Part shown: in pieces, positions 1-8,739 of the stretch
Layout of the letters: each line of letters opens with the position of its first letter
Position numbering within the stretch: the stretch's first letter is position 1
Assembly: GCA_036186865.1 (NCBI GenBank)
Contig: AP025042.1
Coordinates: forward strand, 30,659,557-30,723,556
Length of the DNA stretch: 64,000 nucleotides
From: Eustoma russellianum
Lineage: Eukaryota > Streptophyta > Magnoliopsida > Gentianales > Gentianaceae
Direction of reading: 5' to 3'
The notes under the pieces: model-generated
The model's input: only the letters and a program-made list of their open reading frames with translations
Told to the model about the DNA's origin: nothing
Databases searched by the model: none
Program-made: the position numbers and the translations under genes

Positions 1-1887
1 AAGATGCTACTTTCAGCAAAGCTTAATAAGTTCCTAAACGGAAGGTGGATGATTTGAGGGAGATTGATTTAGACAAAACAGAAGTTTTGGACAGTGAGGC
101 TAAAACCGAGAGGGCTGAGGTTGAGGGTATTGATGAGGCCGAACAAGATGAAGAAAGTTTGCAAGAATCGGTGTTGAGCAGATCTACTTGCATTCGCAAG
201 CCGAACACATGGCACTTATATTCTCTAAATTACTTACTCTAGATTGACTCAGGAGAGCCTGAAGGTTATGATGAGGCCATAAGTTTGATGACTCGGTCAA
301 GTAGGAGCAAGCAATGAAGGTGGAGCTACAGTCACTAGGTAAAAATAACTCATGGGCCGTGACTACGCAACCGGAAGGATGAAGATTATTGAAAAATAAA
401 TGGGCACTCCGAATCAAAGAAGAGGCGGATGGAAGTAATGGGTATAAGGCGGTATTGATTGTTAAGGGTTTCTCACAAAAGAATGGAGTTGATTGCACCG
501 AGATATTTTCACCCGTTGTGAAGGTTATGTTAATTAGGATAGTTCTCACAATAGTGGAGGTTGAGAATCTTCAGCTTGAACAACTTGACGTACAACCGGT
601 CTTTCTTTATGGTGACATAGAAGAAGAAATTTATTCAAAGTAGCGCAAGGGTTTCGAAGTTAAAGGACTAGGTCTCATGTGTAGATTGAATAGAAGTCTA
701 TACAGTTTGAAGTAAGCTCGAAGGCAATGGTATAAACGGTTCACTAAATTCATGAGTAGTCATGGATTTAAGAAAGGATATACGAATCCTTGTTGTTATT
801 TCATGTCTTTCGGCAGCACCTGCATTATTTTGTTATTGTATGTTGATGACATGCTTATCTCTGCAGCTAACATGAAGGAGATCAATACATTGAAACAAGA
901 GTTAGCGCAAGAGTTCGGGATGAAAGGCTTGTGCACGATGAATCAAATTGTTGGCATGTGTATCCTTTGAACTTGAATGGGAGGTTTGTCAATCTTGTCG
1001 CAAGAGAAATACATAAATAAGGTGTTTGACCATTTTTTTATGCAAGACGCTTAGCCACGGATTACACTGTTGGGGGGCAACTCATGTTGTCGAAATCTCA
1101 GTCTCAAAAAATGTAGGTGGATAAGAATTATATGGACTATGTACTATATTCAGTGGTAGCAGGTAGCCTTATGTATGCTATGGTTTATACAAGACCCGAT
1201 ATTGCTCATGCAGTAAGAATAGTGAGCCGTTATATTGCAAATCCCGATGCCACACACTGGGAGGCAGTAAAATAGGTGATGAGATATTTGAAAGGTACTA
1301 TAAGTGTTGCATTATGCTTCAAGAAAAATAGGACATGACTTGAAGGTTTTGTTAATGTAGACTTTGGTGGTGACACAGACGGTTGGAAGAGTAATTCCGA
1401 TTATATTTTTACATATGGTGGTACAACAGTAAGTTGGATGTTGAGATTGCAAAAATACGTAGTGCTTTCTATGACGGAGACCGAATATGTTGCAATGTCG
1501 AAGTCCGGAAAAGAGATGGTTTGGTTACTTAATTTTCTAAAGGAAATTGGGAGGGGTCAAAGTAGCAAACTGCTTTATACCGATAGCCAAAGTGTCTGTT
1601 TCTCATGAAGAATCCGGTATATCACTCGAGAACGAAGCATATTCAACTAAAATACAACTACATACATGAGTTAGTCGACGATGCGACGTTATCGTTCAAG
1701 AAAATTGTGGGCGCTATAAATCTCGCAGATATGTTTACGAAAGTTGTCACCAGAGAAAATTTGAGGCTATGCAAAGCCTCTATTGGACTTGGACAGTGTT
1801 AGACGAGTGTCGCTAGCCTTGTTTGTTTGGAGTAGGAGTATGATTGTTGAGTAACAAGTGTCGCAAACTTATCTTCAAACAGGAGAT
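1..1887 (+). pseudogene. COP-1: broken Ty1/copia pol (reverse transcriptase-RNase H)
   Basis: Decayed 3' half of a Ty1/copia polyprotein. Positions 389-640 read as the RT N-terminal block (WALRIKEEADG, LVKGFSQKNGVDCTEIFSPV, EQLDVQPVFLYGD). Positions 752-970 carry the RT catalytic box YVDD inside LLYVDDMLIS. Around 1150-1320 lies the YAMVYTRPDIAHAV block, and 1605-1800 holds the RNase H end (YHSRTKHIQLKYNYI, NLADMFTK). Frameshifts and stops fall between every block, for example near 643, 970 and 1275, so no working protein is possible. The wording of the blocks is closest to the Tork/Tnt1 type, which is an inference from motif style only. Positions 1-380 are probably the integrase-RT linker. 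The 5' part of the element lies outside the window. Confidence 0.9.
1876..1887 (+). other. COP-1 polypurine tract
   Basis: A purine-rich run (caaacaggagat) sits directly before a TGTT start, 75 bases after the pol stop region. This is the usual place for the plus-strand primer of a Ty1/copia element. Confidence 0.6.
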
Positions 1888-1977
1888 TGTTAGGATGCAG
1901 ACAAGTTTTAAGGAGAACTCTTACAAGTATTAAAATATAGTATAAACATGGATTTCCACTAATCTTTTATTTATTTT

Positions 1978-2130
1978 CTTGTAAACACGAGGTAATCCAC
2001 ATTTATTTCTAAACTTGAAACGTGTATTTACAACTTGATGAAAAAGTATTTATCTCCGGCGCTTGTCTCCTTTATTTATATGTTAGTACAGACAAAGCAT
2101 TATTGTTGTATATCAAGGATATAATTTCTC
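1978..2130 (+). repeat. Diverged direct repeat, copy 1
   Basis: Pairs with 2334-2516. Shared landmarks in the same order are aaacgyggg/aaacacgagg, catttnt..acatgaaac, acaacttgat, tatttctcc, cttgtc, ttta and the identical string tatcaaggatataatttctc at the end. It could be a duplicated LTR segment or two decayed LTR ends side by side. Confidence 0.6.
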
Positions 2131-2333
2131 AAGTTGTATTTAATGTCGCGTTCTCAGCATATTTACGGAAACTATGGAAATACTATGATGAGTGATTTGA
2201 AGCATGATACGTTTGTGTCAATGATCATCTATACACAGGACCAATGTTCATTTCTTTCTAATAAGATATATATAAAATCATCTTATATTGAATTAGAAAA
2301 ATCAACAGTGTGATGCATGTATTACCACTATAC

Positions 2334-2516
2334 TTGTATTGATTTTCATATAAACGTGGGATAATTCAGTTCCATTTGTACACATGAAACATGCATGCAC
2401 AACTTGATCAAAATTATTTCTCCAAACTCTTGTCCCATTTCTTTACTTTAATATACACAAAGAATAGTTTAATATACACGAAGAATAATTACTGTCTATC
2501 AAGGATATAATTTCTC
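2334..2516 (+). repeat. Diverged direct repeat, copy 2
   Basis: Second copy of the 1978-2130 segment. It has a small extra duplication (aatatacacraagaata, twice) near 2450-2490 and ends in the same tatcaaggatataatttctc string. Confidence 0.6.
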
Positions 2517-2540
2517 TTACAATTTTTAAACAATTAATTT

Positions 2541-3279
2541 TTTCTTTGATTTAAAATTTGATTAACCAAAATATATTATTAATAGAAAGAAAATAAGTAC
2601 AAAAAAGTAAATTTGAGAAATAAGGCTCTTTCAGGACCAGGGTAATGCATCCAGTTGATGAAATCATATAAACACGGAGATTTTCTTATTTTATTGACAG
2701 CTTTTCTAGCGATCAAGTCATATTTAATACCGTGTTTTTGGTATATATTTATTGTCACAACCCATGTTCTAGACACAGTCTATGAAAACACAGTCGCTCT
2801 ATTTCAATCACTAAAGCTGTTTACATGAAAAATACAAGCTTACGAAAAACTTGCAGAAGTGTGCTAGAAAGTAAATTACTGAAGCAACTAAAATGGCTAA
2901 CAAAATACCTATGATACAAACAGCTCCAGTCTCGATCTCTAATAGCAGTCAAAAATATGTGCAGTGCTCTTCCTATGATCTCCAACGATCAGGAAGATCT
3001 GGGATGTAGTAGCCGGCCACATGAACAAGCACAACTCACTACAGAAGATGAAGGTTCTCCAGAAAAACTTAAACTGAATATGACATTGAATTTCAACCAG
3101 ATGTCAGACCAATGGCATTAGTAAATGGAGTCTTCTTTGTCTATAGACATTACACTGAGTAGTTCTGAAACTCAAATTTGTTGACCATTCTTGAACATTT
3201 TCTTATATTCTTGAGACTTGTCCTGATCTTACATGCAAGAGGAGATCAGAAGGAAAATATGAAGAAGATGAGTAAGGAC
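2541..3279 (-). other. No gene recognised; probable decayed COP-G body
   Basis: No reading frame here resembles a known protein well enough to name. On the minus strand it follows directly from the COP-G protease remnant, so it is likely the decayed pre-integrase region of that element. A short TKKTPFTN-like string near 3120 is the only hint. The rest is unassigned. Confidence 0.35.
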
Positions 3280-3440
3280 TAGAAATACAGAGTGCAGATA
3301 ATGAAGCTGATCTAGCAAGCCTTTCTCTTCTTTATTCGTACCAATCATCCTCTTAGTGAAGACTTCCTAGATATGACAAATATTTGAGTGAAATAAGATA
3401 GGGATGGATCCTAACTTAGTTAACATGGTGATAGAAAGCA
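3280..3440 (-). pseudogene. COP-G protease-end fragment, left of the TEK-A insertion
   Basis: Minus-strand translation reads LLSITMLTKLGSIPILFHSN, then FTKRMIGTNKEEKGLL. This fits the segment after the Ty1/copia protease, where elements usually have S(V/K)LTK...F...C...D..TK.MIG....GLY. It continues the reading that ends at 13528 on the other side of TEK-A, so the two pieces were one element before TEK-A inserted. Several stops are present. The assignment rests on motif order rather than long identity. Confidence 0.6.
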
Positions 3441-3445
3441 AATTC
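3441..3445. repeat. Target-site duplication of TEK-A, left copy (aattc)
   Basis: The five bases aattc lie directly before the 5' LTR start and recur at 13523-13527 directly after the 3' LTR end. Confidence 0.95.
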
Positions 3446-3684
3446 TGTTATATCCCGCACCCACCGTAGGGTAATTAAAAGACGAAGAAGGATTTTTACG
3501 GAAATTAATGACGGTCAACGAAAATTAATTAGACATTAATATGAGGATTAATTAGAAATTAATGAGGGGATTTAATATTAGAGTTTAATTATATTTAATT
3601 TAGAATTAAATAATTAAGGATTTATCTTTTAAGATAAATTAATAAAAGATATAATTTAGAAACACCAAACTTTTCTCCTTTACA

Positions 3685-3692
3685 TATAAAAA
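3685..3692 (+). promoter_or_regulatory. Candidate TATA box of the TEK-A LTR
   Basis: TATAAAAA lies about 240 bases into the LTR and is kept in the 3' LTR at 11186-11193. It is followed by CT-rich, leader-like sequence containing aaaccctag. If it is used, most of the LTR, including both hairpin arrays, would be transcribed as leader. No transcript data are available here. Confidence 0.5.
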
Positions 3693-4289
3693 TTGACAGA
3701 ACGTCAGTTTTCTCATTACGCAGAGAAAACCGACGCTCTCTTCATCCCGTAGGCAACATTGGCATTCACAAACCCTAGGCAAGGATTTCTTCAAGATCCA
3801 TCTTTCAATCTTCATCCGATCTTTCATCCGTTCTCTAGTAATCAAAGGCAAGTAACTTTTTTATAAGTTCTTACGATTTGTGAAAGAAAACGGCCTATTT
3901 TGATATCAAATTGGATCACCATGCAGTAGTTTCGTTTTGTGATTATTTGTTTATGATCTATGTGTTTGGTTTCGAGATTTGGCCGATGTAAAGCATTCGT
4001 GGTTATTGTTGATTATGTGAAATCCTGCAAATCCTTACCCCATGAACTCCTTCTTGTTGTGATTTCGATGTTGCGCGGGTTTGAGGGGAAAAGGTGGGAT
4101 TTTTTGGTTTGATGTGGTTGATGAAAGAGCGTACTAGGATTGAATCATTGTTTGGTAAGGTGCGTAGCGTTGAATCTGCAGTCTAAGCATGTGATCATAG
4201 CAGGGTTTAGGCTTGAATGGATTCGGGTACGTTGGAACCACTTGGTTGAAGGTCTGCAGAAAACTGCAGAAGCAGTTTTGGGGAACGCA

Positions 4290-4543
4290 GACATCGATCG
4301 ATCGATGTCAGAGATCGATGTCCCCAGAAGGGCATCGATCGATCGATGTATTGATGGCTGAGAGATCGATGTCCTCAGAAGGACATCGATCGATCGATGT
4401 AGGGAAGCCTGATAGATCGATGTCCCCAGAAGGACATCGATCAATCGATGTGGATGGGCTTGAGAGATCGATGTCCTCAGTAGGACATTGATCGATCGAA
4501 GTTGAGAGATCGATGTCCCTAGTTGGACATCGATCGATCGAAG
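4290..4543 (+). repeat. TEK-A LTR array 1: GATCGATGTCC hairpin/palindrome repeats
   Basis: About five degenerate units of roughly 45-58 bp. Most contain GATCGATGTCC, a six-base loop (ccagaa, tcagaa, tcagta or ctagtt) and GGACATCGATC, an 11 bp stem, joined to a CATCGATCGATCGATG-type perfect palindrome. The 3' LTR copy is at 11797-12050. Short open frames here are by-products of the repeat. Confidence 0.9.
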
Positions 4544-5035
4544 CTAGGGAATGAAGTCCGCCAATTTTGTGGAAAATAGAGGAAGAAAGAGGAAAGTTCG
4601 GGGAGCCTTTGGGTGACCTTAGAGGCTTCTTAAGACCTGATTAAAGGTAGTTTAAGCTTTGGGAATATGACCTAGGATGGGGAATCAACTTGGTGACTTC
4701 GATGAGTTCTCGAATCGGGTTTCGATGTGAATGACTTAGGAGGGTTAGGAAAGGAACGTACGAGGTTTTAGAGAGTCAACGAAAGAGAGATAAGACACTT
4801 GCAGTAGGTTGTGAACCTTAAGATCAAGGCTAAGTGTTGACGAGTTAGTTGAAGCCTAAGTTTTGATGTGTAAGTGAGCGAACTCTTGTGTGTATTGCTT
4901 GTACTTGCGCATGTGAATATGTACTGCATACGTGAATATGAAATGTGAATGTACAAGGAGTCTGCATCATGGCACGTGCATTGCATAAGGTTTTGAAAAA
5001 GAGATGTGCTTCGGCACAGATTTGCGAAGGTGAAA

Positions 5036-5313
5036 TGCAATGTTAACCGGGATGGAAATTTAAGCCGGGGTGCATTGCAGGACACAAAAGACTATATCGT
5101 TAACCGGGATGGAAATATAAGCCGGGGTGCGTTACAGGGTATAAAGTCCTCTACAATGTTAATCAGGATGGAAATTTAAGCCCAGGTGCATTGTAGAGTT
5201 TTACGAGATCTGTGATGTTAATCGGGATGGAAATATAAGCCGAGGTGCATCACAAAGCATATGAGCTTGTAACGTTAACCGGGATGGAAATATAAGCCGG
5301 GGTGCATTACAAG
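5036..5313 (+). repeat. TEK-A LTR array 2: five hairpin units with changing, complementary arms
   Basis: Five units of about 44 bp, spaced about 55-60 bp apart. Each has arm, ttaaYCGGgatggaaatWtaagCCRRggtg core and matching arm. Arm pairs in order are TGCAATG/CATTGCA (5036, 5073), a damaged pair (5093, 5130), CTACAATG/CATTGTAG (5151, 5189), TGTGATG/CATCACA (5211, 5248) and CTTGTAACG/CATTACAAG (5266, 5305). The inner four bases also pair as CCGG/CCGG or TCGG/CCGA in most units. The 3' LTR copy is at 12543-12815. Confidence 0.92.
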
Positions 5314-6017
5314 GTAATGAGTTAGGAACCGGACATTGTGACATGCATTCCATTGATTTGAAAAGAAAAGGTTCATGCATATGTGATTGTGTAGTGTAGT
5401 GCATATTTTGACACGCATCACGAGAGTCGTTGTGGAATGAATGCTCATGTTAATTGATTGATATTGATTTGTTAATTGCGTTTCGGATTGCTGTACTTGC
5501 TATTACGTGATTCAGTTCTATATTTGGAAGTTTACAAGACATGTGCCCCTCAATTCCCTCGAACTATCTATTACTCATGTTTTGCCATGTGTTGATCTCG
5601 TATGTCTTATAAGCGGGCCACTTGCTAGCGTTTTTCTCTAAGGGTACTACTTTTGTCATTGCAGATGAGCCTAGGTACGACATGATCTTTATTGAGGATG
5701 ACGGCGAGTGGGCAGAATGGGAAACCTAGACCTTGTTAAGGAGATTGATTAGCTAGTTAAAACTGTTTCCCTTTGTTTCAGTTTATTTTGTTGTTCATTT
5801 GAGGTTTTAGATGGCTGCGACCATGTACATTGTCGGTGATCATATTATTTTGACGTACTGCTCTGATGGTTTAGATCGACATGATATGTTTTCACGCTTA
5901 ATTCTCTTACGTCATTGATGATGTGTATTCGAGAGATAAGAAGTCTTGTAGTCTTCTCAGTAAGCTACGACGGGTGAACCGGTTCGGATTCCGCCGTCTG
6001 GGTCGGGGCGCTACAGG

Positions 6018-6029
6018 TGGTATCAGAGC
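6018..6029 (+). other. TEK-A primer binding site (initiator-Met tRNA)
   Basis: TGGTATCAGAGC lies two bases after the 5' LTR end and matches the 3' end complement of plant initiator methionine tRNA, the usual primer of these elements. Confidence 0.95.
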
Positions 6030-6289
6030 GTAGGCTTCAGATCTACCTCTGAGACCTAGGTTATGACATATAGAGTCTTAAGTTATGATCTTTACCTTAA
6101 GTTGATCTTTAAGTCTAAGTATATAATCTTAGATTTAAGTTGATGGGGATGGGTGTGTGTACGAGCGCGATAAAATGTAATCCACCAATGTTATTTATTC
6201 TAGTTTATGAATTTCACCTCGTACAAAATTATGGACCCCAGACATTTATTTTAAACTATTCGATACTAATAAGAGTGATCTTGCAGAAA
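6030..6289 (+). other. TEK-A untranslated leader between primer site and gag
   Basis: No open coding signal. A short ladder of cttaagttatgatcttta-like repeats lies at 6080-6140. It ends in atcttgcag two bases before the gag ATG, which looks like a 3' splice site, but no matching donor could be chosen with confidence. Confidence 0.5.
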
Positions 6290-7367
6290 ATGCCTCCTAG
6301 ACGTGACAATCAAGGAAACGGTGGCAATGGGAACAACGATAACCCTCCACCACCACCTCCAGTTTTAGTACCCCAAGCGCTAATTGATGCTATCACAGTG
6401 ATAGCGCAAGGAGTGGTGCAACAACAGCAACAACCCCCTGCGCCAGCACCGCCACAGCACGGCATAAGGTACTATATTGGGGAAATGCGCAAGATGCATG
6501 CCCCAAACTTTTAAGGGACAATTGACCCAGAGGTGGCTGGATTTTGGCTTGATGAGGTGGAGAAATGCTTCAGGCTCGTACAAGTGCCTGAGGAACACAA
6601 AGTGGATGTAGCCACGCCTTTTCTGACGGGCAGAGCGAATGCATGGTGGAACAGCATTCTGCCCAAAATGACTCCTCCCATTCAGTGGAGTCAGTTTGTG
6701 AAAGCCTACAAAGATTACTATGTGCCTGAGACTGCCATTTTGGAGAAGATGAGGCAGTTCGACAAATTTGAACAAGGAAGGATGACTGTGTCAGACTATG
6801 CGGATAGATTCCATGCCTTGGGCAAGTTCACACCTTTGGTATTGGAGAACAATAGGATGAAAATGCTGAAGTTTGAAGAGGGTCTGAACCCCCGCATACG
6901 GACAGCAATCGCGGGGTCAAGTCTGAAAACATTCGAGGAGATGCTGGACGCATGTTACCGAGTGGAGAGTGACATGCGACGATCACAGAACAGAGAGGCT
7001 CGTGAAGAGTCGAGCAAGAGGCCGAGGGTAGAGCAAAGTGGGAGTAGACCCGGACGTTGGGTCAAGATCCCCAGAAAAGGGCAGGCGGGGCCAGCTCAAA
7101 GGGCACTGCAACAGAACCAGCAGAATCGTCAAGCACCTGTAGAGTGCCCACACTGTCAGAAAAGACATGTGGGTGAATGCTAGAAAATTAGCGGGGCATG
7201 TTTCAAATGTGGAAAGGCGGGACACGGGATTAAGGATTGCCCTGAGTGGAACCCGAAGCCCCAAGCTGCAGGACCAGGGCCGGCTCCACAGCAGAGAGGC
7301 AGGCCCAATACAAAAGTCCACGCGATGACGGACACTGAAGTCCAGGAGGATGCAAACGTGGTGACAG
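6290..7367 (+). pseudogene. TEK-A Gag (capsid and zinc knuckle), broken
   Basis: The start chosen is the ATG at 6290 (MPPRRDNQGNGG), followed by a proline/glutamine-rich stretch and the retrotransposon capsid domain (AWWNSILPKM, GRMTVSDYADRFHALG, MLKFEEGLNPRI). Gag coats the RNA and builds the virus-like particle. Two stops interrupt the same frame: TAA at 6512-6514 before GTIDPEVAGFW, and TAG at 7181-7183, where Trp is expected. The CCHC knuckle CFKCGKAGHGIKDC follows the second stop, and CPHCQKRHVGEC just before it looks like a second, altered finger. The frame then runs into the 110 bp intron-like segment and meets TAA at 7376. Confidence 0.92.
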
Positions 7368-7477
7368 GTACGACCTAAGTTAAATAATAGTAGTTTAAGC
7401 TGGATTTTAGTTTTCTAAGTTGATAATTGAATACATGCTTTGTGTGAAACTTTTATGTGTTACCCTTTGGTGAATAG
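7368..7477 (+). other. Intron-like segment 1 between Gag and protease (GT...AG, 110 bp)
   Basis: Begins gtacgacc after acag and ends ggtgaatag before gtgtg. Without it the frame runs NVVTG-VILVNNM with no lost or added base, which is the expected junction into a Tekay protease. Inside it are several in-frame stops and T-rich, AT-rich sequence. The unspliced frame ends at TAA 7376-7378, four codons past the exon edge. Splicing is inferred, not shown. Confidence 0.7.
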
Positions 7478-8739
7478 GTGTGATCTTAGTTAACAACATG
7501 CCTGCAAACGTGTTATTTGATAGTAGAGCTAGCCACTCCTTCATTTCTAAGCGTTTCGCTAAAGGACTCGACTGTTTACCCGAATGGCTTGAGAACCCAT
7601 TTAGGGTACAGGCAGCAGGAGAACAAGTACTTATCTCGCACCATCAGTATAAGAATTGTGATTTGGAATTAGAGGGGAAACTCTTCTCAGTGATCTTAGT
7701 CCCAATCCCAATGAAGGACTTTGACATAATATTGGGCATGGATTGGCTGACCAAGAATCATGCCAACATCGACTGTAAACTCAAGCAAGTGATCCTCAAA
7801 GATCCTGAGATGAATGACATCACGGTGCAAGGAAACGTCAAGATAACCAAAGCTCCTAAGAAAATATACCTGACGGCGATTAAGGCTTTCAAAGCCCTAC
7901 AGAAGGGAACAGAGGGATATATGGTGTATGCTATAGATGCTCAGCAAGAAGTTCCCTCCATAGATCAAATTCCGGTAATCAATGAATTTAAGGACGTATT
8001 TCCGGATGATTTACCGGGAGTTCCGCCATCGAGAGAAGTGGAGTTCGAGATCAATTTGATACTCGGAGCCGAGCCTATATCAAAGGCACCCTACAGAATG
8101 GCTCCAGCTGAACTTAAGGAGCTAAAAGGGCAACTTCAGGAGTTGTTGGACAAGAAATTGATACGCCCCAGTGTAACACCTTGGGGAGCTCTAGTTCTAT
8201 TTGTAAAGAAAAAGGATGGCAGCATCAGGTTGTGCATCGACTACCGAGAACTGAATAAGATTACCATCAAGAACAAATATCCTTTGCCAAGGATAGAGGA
8301 CTTATTTGACCAACTAAAAAGAGCCCGATGGTTTTCAAAGATCGGCCTTCGTCAAGGGTATCATCAGCTGCTTGTGAAAGCGGGAGAAGTCCCTAAGACC
8401 GCTTTTCGGACTCGCTATGGGCATTATGAATTTTTGGTGATGCCTTTTGGATTAACTAATGCCCCAGCAGCTTTCATGGATTTGATGAACACTGTATTCC
8501 GAGAACAGTTGGATCAATTTGTAGTAGTGTTCATCGATGACATCCTAGTCTACTCTCCCGACGAGCAAACACACGCTGAACACTTGAGAGTGGTGTTGCA
8601 AATTCTGAGACAACAAAGGCTCTATGCCAAATTCAGCAAGTGTGAATTCTGGCTCAGAAGTGTAGCCTTCCTTGGTCACGTAATTTTGGAAGATGGGATC
8701 TCTGTGGATCCTAAGAAGATAGAAGCCATCAATGAATGA
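7478..8739 (+). pseudogene. TEK-A protease and reverse transcriptase
   Basis: The frame opens as VILVNNMPANVLFDSRASHSFIS, the aspartic protease. The usual DSG active triad reads DSR, a likely inactivating change. After a linker (VPSIDQIPVINEFKDVFPDDLPG) comes a well-kept Ty3 RT: PYRMAPAELKELKGQL, LFVKKKDGSIRLCIDYRELN, KYPLPRIEDLFDQL, YEFLVMPFGLTNAP and the catalytic FIDD in VFIDDILVYSPD. The frame stops at TGA 8737-8739 where Trp is expected (INE-W-PRP). The RT copies element RNA into DNA inside the particle. Confidence 0.93.

Larger units (their letters stand above)
1888..2540 (+). repeat. COP-1 3' LTR start; far end not resolved
   Basis: The LTR begins TGTTAGGATG directly after the polypurine tract. 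The far CA end cannot be fixed, because the matching 5' LTR is outside the window. The sequence is AT-rich and has no coding signal. It contains a diverged internal duplication (1978-2130 and 2334-2516), listed separately. Confidence 0.5.
3446..6015 (+). repeat. TEK-A 5' LTR
   Basis: Starts TGTTATATCCCGC and ends GCGCTACA, directly before the primer site. It matches 10947-13522 along its length. It holds a TATA-like box early on, two hairpin arrays (4290-4543 and 5036-5313) and a candidate leader intron (3848-5664). Confidence 0.96.

Noticed and set aside
1..400. Acidic 65-codon frame at 45-242 as a host gene
   Set aside because: It leads directly into copia RT blocks and has the Glu/Asp-rich make-up of the copia integrase-RT linker.
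4145..4491. Open frames over the CGATCG array on both strands
   Set aside because: They are repeats of MSPEGHRSID / RSIDVLL strings produced by a palindromic tandem array and have no domain or codon signal.
5036..5313. Regularly spaced repeats resembling a CRISPR array
   Set aside because: The units are inside an LTR, are present in both LTR copies, vary in the repeat itself rather than only in spacers, and the genome is a plant's. No cas gene is present.
5661..5730. Small LTR peptide EPRYDMIFIEDDGEWAEWET
   Set aside because: It is open in both TEK-A LTRs, but the two copies differ by amino-acid-changing substitutions and there is no supporting start context, so it is not annotated as a gene.
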